Positions 38,287 through 46,405 of a DNA stretch of 64,000 nucleotides are shown in pieces. The notes beneath the pieces are model-generated. The model was not told the DNA's origin. It saw nothing but the letters and a program-made list of their open reading frames with translations, and made no database searches. Position numbers and translations under genes: made by a program. Each line of letters opens with the position of its first letter. Position 1 is the stretch's first letter. Origin of the DNA: Roseiarcus sp963726105 (lineage in GTDB: Bacteria; Pseudomonadota; Alphaproteobacteria; Rhizobiales; Beijerinckiaceae); NCBI GenBank assembly GCA_963726105.1, contig CAVSBJ010000024.1, forward strand, positions 434,001 through 498,000, in the 5' to 3' direction.

Positions 38287-39102
38287 CTAGATCCGGAGAC
38301 CGGCATTCTCAATCGCGGGCGCCTCTCGCTCAGGGACTCGGTCGAGGGAGGGCGCGGATCGCGATTTGGGGGCGGTTTCCGCCAGCTGCCCGGCGATCCA
38401 AGCGGGCAGGAACGCCTCAAGCCACGCAGCTACCCGGCCGTCATGTTGGAACCAGCCGCCGAGGTGCTCGGGGCGGCTCCGGGCTCCTGGCCGCGTCAAA
38501 CGCTCGGCGCCGCGATGGGTCCAGCGGCACATCATGTGATAGGTGACTTCCGGGTGGAACTGCAGGCCGACTGCATGCAGGCCGTAACGATAGGCCTGGT
38601 TTGGGAAATTCGTCCCACCAACAGCGAGGAGTTCAGCGCCCTGAGGCAGATCGAAGCCGTCAGAATGCCATTGATAGACCGTGCGCGGGAACGGGGCCGG
38701 GCACAGCCAGTCGCCAATGAGCGTGGGCTCGATCGGGTAATAGCCAATCTCGCTCCGGTTGTCGTCGTAGCTGAACACCCTCGCGCCGAGCGCTCGCGCC
38801 AGCATCTGCGCGCCAAGGCAGACACCAAGCAACGGTTTGTTCTCAGCGAGCGGCGTTTCGAGCCACTTGATCTCCCGTCGCACCCATTCGAGGGTGTCAT
38901 TGGCGCCCATCGGCCCCCCGAACACCACAACCCCGTCATGGTCCGCGAGCCGATCCGGCAGCGGCTCGCCGCAACTCGGCCGCCGAATGTCAAGCCTGAC
39001 GTCCATGGCTCTGAGAGCGATGCCGATGCGACCCGGCGTCGAATGCTCCTGGTGTAGGACAATCAACACGGTCGGGCGCCGGGCGAGGCTTCCCAGGATC
39101 AT
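38287..39102 (-). CDS. Class I glutamine amidotransferase-like protein
   Basis: The 271-residue protein has the GATase fold: GVVVFGGPMGAND, the nucleophile Cys95 in LLGVCLGAQML, and the His/Glu of GLQFHPEVTYHM. It resembles stand-alone GMP-synthase-like amidotransferases that act on glutamine or gamma-glutamyl compounds. No synthetase partner is adjacent, so the acceptor is unknown. The C-terminal 35 residues after QLAETA are low-complexity. It is divergent from the tRNA-Glu gene. Confidence 0.82.
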   Translation of the reverse strand: MILGSLARRPTVLIVLHQEHSTPGRIGIALRAMDVRLDIRRPSCGEPLPDRLADHDGVVVFGGPMGANDTLEWVRREIKWLETPLAENKPLLGVCLGAQMLARALGARVFSYDDNRSEIGYYPIEPTLIGDWLCPAPFPRTVYQWHSDGFDLPQGAELLAVGGTNFPNQAYRYGLHAVGLQFHPEVTYHMMCRWTHRGAERLTRPGARSRPEHLGGWFQHDGRVAAWLEAFLPAWIAGQLAETAPKSRSAPSLDRVPEREAPAIENAGLRI

Positions 39103-39294
39103 GGGCTCAAACTCCTTCGCGGCGGGGGTTCGTCGCTTACTCGAATTGCCACCTTATGTAGGCAAATTCCGTGCTACAAGTTTACACGACGTGAACCGCG
39201 AGCCGGCGGCGCCTGGAATTGGTGGCGATGTCGCGCTCTTGCCGGACTTGCCGCGCGCCTATATAGAGTGCGGCTCCGCGTTGCGGCCGCCGTC

Positions 39295-39370
39295 GCTCCC
39301 ATCGTCTAGCGGTCTAGGACGTCGCCCTCTCACGGCGAAAACAGGGGTTCGAGTCCCCTTGGGAGCGCCA
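39295..39370 (+). tRNA. tRNA-Glu (anticodon CTC)
   Basis: The cloverleaf is complete: acceptor stem GCTCCCA/TGGGAGC, anticodon stem CGCC/GGCG with loop CTCTCAC (anticodon CTC), T-loop GGTTCGAGTCC, and an encoded CCA at 39368-39370. It lies on the plus strand next to an accessory region. Confidence 0.95.
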
Positions 39371-39439
39371 ATAAGATCAAACAGTTAGGCCAGATCGCCG
39401 GGCGCGGGTCTAAATCGGGTCTAATATCGCGGCCACAAC

Positions 39440-39468
39440 AAAAAAAGCCGCCCGGTTTCCCGAGCGGC
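39440..39468 (-). terminator. Rho-independent terminator of the split secreted-protein gene
   Basis: A 9-bp stem with one mismatch (39447-39455 with 39460-39468, loop TTTC) is followed on the minus strand by seven T's. It lies 34 bases beyond the stop of the gene interrupted by the IS5 element. Confidence 0.8.
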
Positions 39469-39817
39469 CGGAAACCCTCGCGCCGAAAAACAGCAGCGGT
39501 CCTCAGAGCGGGGTGTCGGCAGGCTTCGTCGACGCTGGCGCAGAAGGCGTCGGCTCGCTCGCGCGAGTCTCGATGATCTTGAGGATTACGGTCTTCTCGA
39601 AAAGCTTGTCGACGCGGTTCATTATTTCGTCGCCGTTGTCGATGCCGCCCTCGCGGTTAAATGTAACAACCGCGATCGCGCGCGGCCCGCGGCAAGCCTC
39701 AACCGCTGCTATCGCGATGATTTCGGCCGGTTCGGAAGATACGCGAGCGAGGGTGGCGGATCGATCGAGCAAGCATGATTGGTACGCCTTTACGGCAGGA
39801 CGGGCCTTGGCGACTAG

Positions 39818-40677
39818 AGGCTGTTAGGAACCTGGGGCAAGTTTAGCGACGTTTTTGAGCATGATGCAGACGAAGGCGATGAGATGGAGGTCTGCCAGGG
39901 TTTGAGCACAGCGTTCGTAGTCTTTGACGAGTCTTCGGAAGCGGGTGGCCCACGCGAAGGATCGTTCGACGACCCATCGTCTGGGCAGCAACACGAAACC
40001 GCGCTTGGCCTGCGGCAGTTTGATGACCTCGAGCGCAATGCCGCGTTCAGCGGCAGCGGCCGCTGGCTTCTCCCCGGTATAGCCCTGATCGACGAAAGCG
40101 ATCTTCACGTTCTCTCCGGTCTCCGCCTGAACGGCCTTGGCGATACGGCCGACTTCGGCGCGATCATCCGCGTTGGCGGGCGTGACATGCAGAGCCAGAA
40201 GATGGCCAAGCGTGTCGACGGCCAAGTGGAGCTTCGATCCCTTTTTGCGTTTGGCGCCGTCATAAGCGGCGCGAGCGCCGCTCTCAGGGGTCGAGCGCAA
40301 GGTCCGGCTGTCGATGATGACGGCGGTTGGCTGCGCGCCTCGGCCCGCCGCAAGACGCAGGATGACGCGCAAGTCCTCAGCCAGAGTCTCGAAGCATCCC
40401 GCTTTCAGCCATCGCTGCGCCTGCTGGTAGACGATCTCCCATGGCGGCAGGTCATTCGGCATCCAGCGCCACGGGGCGCCCGTCTTCACGATATAGCGCA
40501 TGCCGTTGAACACCTCGCGCAACGCGTGCGTGCGCTGCGCACTCTCCTCCGGCAAAAGCGTCAAATAAGGCGCCACAAGCGCCCATTCGCAATCGGAAAC
40601 ATCAGAGGGATAAGGCTTGCGGGACATCAACATCCCGCAACCCTCAGAATTTACAGTTAATCAGTTCCTAACAGCCT
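39818..40677. mobile_element. IS5-family insertion sequence, complete (860 bp)
   Basis: The element has perfect 14-bp terminal inverted repeats (AGGCTGTTAGGAAC at 39818-39831 and its complement at 40664-40677). It is flanked by the 4-bp target duplication CTAG (39814-39817 and 40678-40681). It contains one intact transposase on the minus strand whose stop lies in the left repeat. Repeat size and CTAG target fit the IS5 family, probably the IS427 group. The insertion looks recent because ends and duplication are unaltered. Confidence 0.93.
39824..40633 (-). CDS. IS5-family DDE transposase, intact
   Basis: This 269-residue transposase has an N-terminal DUF4096-like domain (YPSDVSDCEWALVAPYL, YIVKTGAPWRWMPNDLPPWE) and a DDE domain with AVIIDSRTLRS, IAFVDQGYTGEK and the terminal LPRRWVVERSFAWATRFRRL. 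All three acidic positions are present and the frame is uninterrupted, unlike the other transposase genes in the window. An ATG two codons downstream is an alternative start. Confidence 0.93.
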   Translation of the reverse strand: MLMSRKPYPSDVSDCEWALVAPYLTLLPEESAQRTHALREVFNGMRYIVKTGAPWRWMPNDLPPWEIVYQQAQRWLKAGCFETLAEDLRVILRLAAGRGAQPTAVIIDSRTLRSTPESGARAAYDGAKRKKGSKLHLAVDTLGHLLALHVTPANADDRAEVGRIAKAVQAETGENVKIAFVDQGYTGEKPAAAAAERGIALEVIKLPQAKRGFVLLPRRWVVERSFAWATRFRRLVKDYERCAQTLADLHLIAFVCIMLKNVAKLAPGS

Positions 40678-40762
40678 CTAGGGCGTCGGTGTCATTCGCA
40701 TGCGCCGGTCCAATGAGCGCGCAGGCAGCGACGAGCGCAGGGTTGATTCGGGTTGGCATGGC

Positions 40763-40945
40763 TCACTTCCTCCTTGGGTGACCAAAAGGAAACTCCGGCT
40801 TCGTCCACTGGCTTGCCGTAGGTCCCTTCCACCGGGCCAATCGCCAGAGATATTCGCAAAGCATGCATGCCCAAATGAGGGTCATCATGAAACCTATGCC
40901 TGCCCAACAGAAGAACAGGGTCTGGACTAAGCCGTGCATGGTCAT
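40763..40945 (-). CDS. Small membrane protein (60 residues)
   Basis: The start at 40945 has AAGGAGG upstream. The protein has one strong membrane segment (LVQTLFFCWAGIGFMMTLIW) and a basic C-terminus (PEFPFGHPRRK). Its stop is one base from the ATG region of the split secreted-protein gene, whose ribosome-binding site lies inside this gene, so the two were translationally coupled. No family is recognised. Confidence 0.62.
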   Translation of the reverse strand: MTMHGLVQTLFFCWAGIGFMMTLIWACMLCEYLWRLARWKGPTASQWTKPEFPFGHPRRK

Positions 40946-40948
40946 CCT

Positions 40949-41155
40949 CTAAATTCCTCCTTGTGCCCTGGCCATGCAGGCCAAGGTGCGCCTGATCATT
41001 TTGAGCGCCTCGCCGATCAGCGCTGAAGGTTTGCGACCAAGGTGCGCCGCGCGCATTTTAGCCCGCGTCTCGTCTGTATGCTTCCGGCCACGGTTCGCTG
41101 CCGCGATCTTCGCGACTGCTTCCGGCGACCTTTTCCAGCCGAATCTCTCTTCCAA
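40949..41155 (-). CDS. NUMOD3-like short ORF, possibly a nuclease fragment
   Basis: The 68-residue frame contains two NUMOD3-type modules (VAKIAAANRGRKHTDETRAK and MRAAHLGRKPS), a DNA-binding element found in homing endonucleases. Start is a TTG at 41155 with only a weak ribosome-binding site; the frame is open a little further upstream to a stop near 41204. No GIY-YIG or HNH domain is attached, so it is either a fragment or a small DNA-binding protein. Its 3' end carries the ribosome-binding site of the 60-residue membrane protein. Confidence 0.4.
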   Translation of the reverse strand: MEERFGWKRSPEAVAKIAAANRGRKHTDETRAKMRAAHLGRKPSALIGEALKMIRRTLACMARAQGGI

Positions 41156-41492
41156 CCGCCCTTTGCGATGATAGTCGCCAATCGCTTTGCGATAACTTCA
41201 GGCGGTCGTTTTTGCCCTTCAGGCTCTCAATATAAGCCGTTTTGGCGAGAATACGACGTGAAAAGAAAAGCCGCTCGTTGGTGCCCGGACGGCCCTTCCT
41301 CACCTTACCGCCGTGTGGCTGAGCGGCGCGGCGATCTCAAGCCTCGGTGCTGGCGTAGGGACCGGGGGAATTGCGCGCCCACTCTGACCCGCACATAATA
41401 CGTCTCAAGCGCGGATAGGCCGGCCAGTCGACAGGCGACGAGCATCGCACCCGCTCCCGCTTCCGCGCGTCCAAACGAAAAGTGCGAGCAGG

Positions 41493-41702
41493 GTGACGCA
41501 CACAATGAACGAACAAGCGGTGCCGGAGAGCGCGCCAACGACGGCCGCGCCGCAAGCGCCAGCGGCCTTGTCGACACCTTCCGGGCCGCCAACCACCTCC
41601 GCGCCGGACCTCCCACCAATCGCTGCGAAGGCCGACGATCTGGAGGCGATCAAGAAGGCCGTCGATGACGCGGCTTCGGTCGGCGGAGGCCTGTGGCTTT
41701 CC
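41493..41702 (+). pseudogene. N-terminal fragment of a pentapeptide-repeat-type membrane protein
   Basis: The frame reads a Pro/Ala-rich leader and then DLEAIKKAVDDAASVGGGLW followed by LSY. In many alphaproteobacterial pentapeptide-repeat proteins this stretch immediately precedes the membrane segments (from family knowledge). Here the match stops at about 41702 and the text becomes unrelated, ending by 41825. The rest of the gene is absent, so it is a truncated remnant. Confidence 0.55.
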
Positions 41703-41758
41703 TATCGCGGCACCGGTCAACGATGGCGGCTATTCGATCACTTGGATTTTCTCCCTCG

Positions 41759-42121
41759 TCAGATGCGGCGAGGGTCGTTGGTGAGCGTTGACGTCGTCGC
41801 TCCGCCCTTTGCTTCGCCAACTTGAACAAGTTCGAGCGCGTCGATCGCCGCCATCCGCTCGGCCTCAGCCTGCTTCAGGCCGCGCTCCAGTTCCTCGGTG
41901 CTCGAGCGGCTCGAGCCCATGAGCACCATCCCGCCGAGGGCGAGGGCGAAGGCGACAAGCACGCGCGCCGGGGTGTAATCGACGAGGCCGAGAATAAACG
42001 CGCCGATCAACGCCGGTCCGATCACGGCTGACGCGAGGCCGACGAGCCTGAGCCTGCGGCTGCGCGCGATCCTCTCGCTCAAGTCCTCGATCCGAAGCTC
42101 GAGCCGTTCGATTTCGTCCAT
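41759..42121 (-). CDS. Hypothetical membrane protein with flanking coiled coils
   Basis: The ATG at 42121 gives 120 residues: an N-terminal coiled coil (MDEIERLELRIEDLSERIAR), two membrane segments (LVGLASAVIGPALIGAFIL and ARVLVAFALALGGMVLMG), then a second helical stretch (STEELERGLKQAEAERMAAI). It lies 16 bases after the DUF4239 gene stop and is probably cotranscribed with it. No function is known. Confidence 0.6.
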   Translation of the reverse strand: MDEIERLELRIEDLSERIARSRRLRLVGLASAVIGPALIGAFILGLVDYTPARVLVAFALALGGMVLMGSSRSSTEELERGLKQAEAERMAAIDALELVQVGEAKGGATTSTLTNDPRRI

Positions 42122-42137
42122 CAGCCTGCGGTCCCGC

Positions 42138-42923
42138 CTAGCCTGCGGGCGTCTCTTTCCGGTCGAGCTTGCCGAGAACCTCAAGCATCTGGTCGAGGCT
42201 CTTCGGCGACAGCCGGATGAGGCCGGTGTAGGGGGTGCTCAATTCGAGGATGAGAAAAATGGCGCTGCCGATGGCGATCGCGCCCGCGAGATGTGCGAAA
42301 ACCGTGATCGCATTCGGCGGCGCTGCAATGCCGTTGCCTAAAAATAGCGCCGCGGCCCAGCACACCACGACGAGCAGCACGTATGGTGGAAACGGATTGG
42401 TGAGCTGGCGCGCCATCAGCATATTCGTTTCAGCGAACTTCTTGGCCAGATCCCGCGCCGAAGTGAGCAATTGCCGGTGGCGTTCGGTCGGGGGCTGAAG
42501 GTTGTCGAAATAAGTGTTCATCCAGTGCATGGTCGCCCGAGTCTCCTCGAACGTGTGCGCCTGGGGCCCATGCTTCACATCGCCGAAGAAGCGCTTGCGC
42601 GCCCGTCCCAGAGCGTCCCTCAGCCCCGTGCGGGCGCCCGCGACATCGGCGCCGTATTGTTCGAGGAGGACGTCAAGCTCGATCACCACCGGGGCCAATG
42701 ACTGCGCTTCGGTCTGCTGCGTCGTGAAGACCGAGAAGGCGGTGAAGACGAGGAGGCCAAGGACCAGAGCAAGCAGAAGCGTGACGAGCCCGACCATCGC
42801 ACCGACCGAGCCTTTGGAGGCAGTCAGCACATCGGCCGGCACTTCCCATTGCAGAAGCATGCCGACGACGCTTGCGCCAAACGTGATCGCCGCCACGAAG
42901 ATAGCCCGATAAAGAGGATGCAT
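42138..42923 (-). CDS. DUF4239 family membrane protein (bestrophin-like domain)
   Basis: The 261-residue protein has two N-terminal and two C-terminal membrane segments around a central helical part. It ends with the DUF4239 signature ELSTPYTGLIRLSPKSLDQM. The family is annotated as bestrophin-like, but transport is unproven. ATG 42923 was preferred; GTG 42962 would add 13 residues and either could be used. The downstream small membrane protein gene may be a partner. Confidence 0.75.
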   Translation of the reverse strand: MHPLYRAIFVAAITFGASVVGMLLQWEVPADVLTASKGSVGAMVGLVTLLLALVLGLLVFTAFSVFTTQQTEAQSLAPVVIELDVLLEQYGADVAGARTGLRDALGRARKRFFGDVKHGPQAHTFEETRATMHWMNTYFDNLQPPTERHRQLLTSARDLAKKFAETNMLMARQLTNPFPPYVLLVVVCWAAALFLGNGIAAPPNAITVFAHLAGAIAIGSAIFLILELSTPYTGLIRLSPKSLDQMLEVLGKLDRKETPAG

Positions 42924-43164
42924 GGGATTCGTCGTCTCACTCCTAAAGCCAATCGCCTCCACCGCTTAAAAAGCGCCCGTCTTCCGCGCAGCTGGATCAA
43001 GAGGTGAGGGCGACAGGGTTCCTCATAGCGCATGAGCGCGATCGTCGTGCAAGTCTTGAACGCGCCGGGCGGGAATCCGATTCGCGAAGGGCGATGATTT
43101 CTGCGATTGCTGGGTGAGGCTGGTCGACCGTCTTTTTGTGGATCTCGAAACAGGGCCCCTCGTC

Positions 43165-44661
43165 ATGACCGAATCGTCGTCTTCGCATCCGGCCGCGCAA
43201 TGGGCTTATCGCAGCGCCGGAGAGCTCACGCAATCGCTATTGAAGAAGGAGATCTCGGCTCTCGAGCTGACCGACCAGTTCATCGCCCGAATCGAGGGCC
43301 TCGACGGGGATCTCAACGCCGTGCCGGTGCGTGACTTCGCGCGCGCCCGCGAAGCGGCCCGGCAGGCCGATGCGGCCCTGGCGCGCGGCGAGCGCCGGCC
43401 GCTCCTCGGCGTGCCCGTCACGATCAAGGAATCGTATAACATCGCCGGATTGCCGACCACCTGGGGCATACCCGCCGCCCGGGATTTTGTCCCGGAAGAG
43501 GACGCGCTCGCGGTCGCGCGCCTCAAGGGCGCCGGGGCCGTCGTCCTCGGCAAAACCAACGTGCCCCTCGTCCTGGGCGACTGGCAAAGCTACAACGACA
43601 TTTACGGCGCGACCAACAATCCGTGGGACAGGACGCGGACGCCCGGGGGCTCGTCGGGAGGCTCATCCGCGGCGCTCGCCGCTGGTTTCGGTCCTTTGTC
43701 GCTCGGCTCCGACATCGGCGGCTCCCTGCGCGTTCCGGCCCATTTCTGCGGGATCTGCGCGCACAAGCCAACGCACGGGATCGTCGCCTCCCGGGGTCAT
43801 GTCCCGCCAAGTTTGCCCGCCTTGCCGGTCGCAGTCGATCTTGCCGTGATCGGCCCGATGGCGCGTTCGGTCGACGACCTCGCCCTGGCGCTCGACCTTA
43901 TCGCCGGTCCGGACGAAACGGCCGAAGGACGCGGCTACCGCTTGAGCCTGCCGCCCGCGCGGCGGAATAAACTCGCGGAGTTCCGCGTGCTTTTCATTGC
44001 CGACCATCCGCTCCTGCCGACATCGCCCGAGGTCGGCGCTTCGCTCGAGCGTCTGGCGAAACAGCTGGCGGCCGCCGGCGTCGACGTCAAACGCGAGACG
44101 ACGCTCCTGCCGGATCTCGCGGCCTCGGCCCTGCTCTATGTCAAGCTCTTGAACGCCGTTTTATCGGCGCGTCTCCCGGACGATCGATATCGGGAAATGC
44201 AGGTTGCAATCGAGAAAATTCCATCCGACGACCAAAGCTTGATCGCGGAGCTCGCGCGCGGCGCCGTGATGAGTCATCGCGAATGGCAGCGGGCCGATTT
44301 CGCTCGTCAACGCCTCAAGCAACAATGGCGCGACTTGTTTCGCAACTTCGACGTCGTCATCTGTCCGCCGGCCGCCACCCCCGCGTTTCGACACGATTCG
44401 TCAACGCCCCAGGAAGCGCGGACACTGGCTGTCGGGGGCAAGGAATTTCCCTATCTTCATAACCTGGTGTGGGCCGAACTCGCGACGACCTGCGGACTGC
44501 CGGCCACCGTCGTTCCGATCGCGGTTGCCGAGGGTTTGCCGATCGGCGTCCAGATCATTGGCCCGGAATTCGAAGACCGGACGCCGCTCGCTCTCGCTCG
44601 CATGGTCGAACGCGAGTTCGGCGGTTTCACGCCGCCGCCCGGCTACGCATCAGGGCGATGA
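43165..44661 (+). CDS. Amidase signature family hydrolase
   Basis: The 498-residue amidase hydrolyses an amide to acid and ammonia. The Ser-cisSer-Lys triad is visible: Lys88 in VPVTIKESYN, Ser163/164 in TPGGSSGGSSAALAAG, and the nucleophile Ser187 in SDIGGSLRVPA. Fold and length are complete. The natural substrate cannot be assigned. The ATG at 43165 is the first plausible start. No partner gene of an operon is evident. Confidence 0.9.
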   Translation: MTESSSSHPAAQWAYRSAGELTQSLLKKEISALELTDQFIARIEGLDGDLNAVPVRDFARAREAARQADAALARGERRPLLGVPVTIKESYNIAGLPTTWGIPAARDFVPEEDALAVARLKGAGAVVLGKTNVPLVLGDWQSYNDIYGATNNPWDRTRTPGGSSGGSSAALAAGFGPLSLGSDIGGSLRVPAHFCGICAHKPTHGIVASRGHVPPSLPALPVAVDLAVIGPMARSVDDLALALDLIAGPDETAEGRGYRLSLPPARRNKLAEFRVLFIADHPLLPTSPEVGASLERLAKQLAAAGVDVKRETTLLPDLAASALLYVKLLNAVLSARLPDDRYREMQVAIEKIPSDDQSLIAELARGAVMSHREWQRADFARQRLKQQWRDLFRNFDVVICPPAATPAFRHDSSTPQEARTLAVGGKEFPYLHNLVWAELATTCGLPATVVPIAVAEGLPIGVQIIGPEFEDRTPLALARMVEREFGGFTPPPGYASGR

Positions 44662-44821
44662 AGGCCACCGCCGCACGACGCGCGGGCGATTTAAGAAAAA
44701 GCCGCAGCGTTTCCTCTGCAACCGTCCCATGAGAACCTGCGCCAGATGACTGGGCCGTTTTCCTTGACGCAAACTCGCGCGCCTCAGCTATGACGCCAAC
44801 TGTCAGATTAAGTCTTAACTA

Positions 44822-45466
44822 CTGCAAATGAACTCGTCAGGCTCACCGAGCACGACAGCCTGTCGCGGGAGACAGTGCGCCGTCGCCTCGCCGAGAACGA
44901 CCTCGAGCCATGGCGCAAGGACATGGGGTGCATCCCGCAGGTGGACGGCGAGTATGTCGCCCGCATGGAGGAAGTCCTCGACCTCTATGCCGAACCACCC
45001 GATCCGAAGCCTCCGGTGCTCTGCTTCGACGAGAGCCCGGTCAAGCTCATCGGCGAGACGCGCCAGCCGATCCCCCCTGGACAGCTCGGACGCTACGACT
45101 GCGAATACAAGCGCAATGGAACGGCCAACCTGTTGATCGTCCTCGACGCGCATCGCTCCTGGCGCAGGGTCAAGGTCACCGACAACCGCGCCGGCGTGGG
45201 CTTCGCCGCCTGCATGGGTGAACTCTGCGATGTCCACTTCCCGGAAGCCGAATGCCTCCGCGTCGTCCTGGACAATCTGTCGACACATTCCGCCGGGGCG
45301 CCCTACTAGGCCTTCCCGCCGGCGAAGCACGCCGCATGCTGCGCCGGCGGGAGTTCCACGATACGCCCAAGCACGCCAGCTGGCTCAACATGGTGGAGAT
45401 CGAAATCGCGTCCTGCGCAGCCAATGCCTCGACCGGGGGATCGCCACAAAGGCCCGCCTCATGAAG
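44822..45466 (+). pseudogene. IS630-family transposase remnant
   Basis: The text matches the IS630 C-terminal half: ENDLEPWRKDMGCIPQVDGE, LYAEPPDPKPPVLCFDESPV, LLIVLDAHRSWRRVKVTDNR and VLDNLSTHSAGAPY. It then hits a nonsense codon at 45307 and continues in other frames as FHDTPKHASWLNMVEIEI and CLDRGIATKARLMK. The N-terminal 130 or so residues are missing. It abuts, and cuts short, the lysophospholipase-like gene on the opposite strand at about 45467. Confidence 0.85.
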
Positions 45467-46263
45467 CCGGCCGCCTTCAGGTCGCCGATGAGGCCCTGGA
45501 TGTTGGCCCCGACCGGGTCGCGCTCGCCGGAGATGACGGTGATGGGCATGTCCTTGCGGATCGCGGCGAGGCTCTCGCGGCTCGTGACGTGGGGCAGGGC
45601 GTCGAGCACATCGATCGCGAGCTGAGTCGTGAACGGGAAGCCGCAGAGCGGATCGGTGACGAAGGCGTCGACCTCCTTCTCGTCGCGCGAGAGCCAATCG
45701 AAGGCGGTTCGGGCGGGCTTGAACGGCTTGTTGAACGCGCCAAACCACATTTTAAGGATGTGGTCTCTTTTGCCGCGCTTGCCGAGCCGCAGGCGCTCCT
45801 CGCGGGCGACCAGCCGCCCTAAGGTCGCGATCGCCGGCGGCCTGCCGTTCGACCCCGAGAGGGCGACGCCCGCGAGCGCGTCCGAGTGCCTGGCGATGAA
45901 CCCCCGCCCGAGGAACGATCCCAGCGAGTGGCCGAGGAAGATGATTGGAATCCCCGGCAATTCCGCGGCGATCAGGCGGTTGAAAGTCCAGAGGTCGCCA
46001 ACGACCTTGCCCCAGCCGCCTTCGTCGGCGAAATGGCCGAGATCGGCGGGCGCAGCCTTGGGGCCGTGACCGCGATGATCGCTGGCGTAAGCCGCATAGC
46101 CCGCAGTGTTGAGCGCGGCGGCGAGACGGGCGTAGCGGGCGCTGTGCTCGGCGAGGCCATGGGCGATCTGCACGATCGCGCGCGCAGGACCGTCCGGCAG
46201 CCAACGCCGGGCAAGCAGGATCTGGCCATCGTCGGCGCGAAAGTCGAATTCGCTCCCCGGCAT
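45385..46263 (-). pseudogene. Alpha/beta hydrolase (lysophospholipase/monoglyceride lipase type), 3' end lost
   Basis: The protein keeps the oxyanion region IVQIAHGLAEHSARY, the nucleophile Ser113 in FLGHSLGSF, and the catalytic Asp region VISGERDPVGAN. Homologues continue with a helix and a catalytic His near the end. Here the hydrolase text stops after LKAAGFM (about 45467) and the frame runs on into antisense IS630 sequence. The His is therefore missing and activity is doubtful. ATG 46263 follows GAGGGGGCGG; the longer upstream start is unlikely. Confidence 0.8.
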
Positions 46264-46405
46264 TGCCGCCCCCTCATTGTCGTCGTCTCCGACCACGTCG
46301 GAACGCCCTGGAATCTCGCTTGTATTCGCGAGCGCCGTCAAGCCGGTGGGCGAGAGGGAGATTCTCCTCGCAGAATCGGTTGGGATCGGTTAGGAGCCGA
46401 GTCCC

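Larger units (their letters stand above)
39503..40759 (-). pseudogene. Small secreted protein gene split by an IS5-family insertion
   Basis: Removing the element (39818-40677) and one CTAG copy joins the two flanks in frame into a 130-residue protein. It starts at ATG 40759 with AAGGAGGAAG upstream. The first 21 residues, MPTRINPALVAACALIGPAH plus A, form a signal peptide. The mature part begins NDTDALVAKARPAVKAYQSC, contains two further Cys-bearing stretches (ACRGP), and ends in a Pro/Thr/Ser tail. I recognise no family. The insertion falls just after the signal peptide, so the copy is surely inactive. Confidence 0.85.

Noticed and set aside
39371..39430. Possible phage attachment site next to tRNA-Glu (repeat CGGGTCTAA twice)
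   Set aside because: No integrase gene or copy of the tRNA 3' end was found nearby; the two repeats are only nine bases.
39884..40660. Plus-strand frame covering the IS5 element
   Set aside because: It is antisense to an intact transposase with the expected DDE residues.
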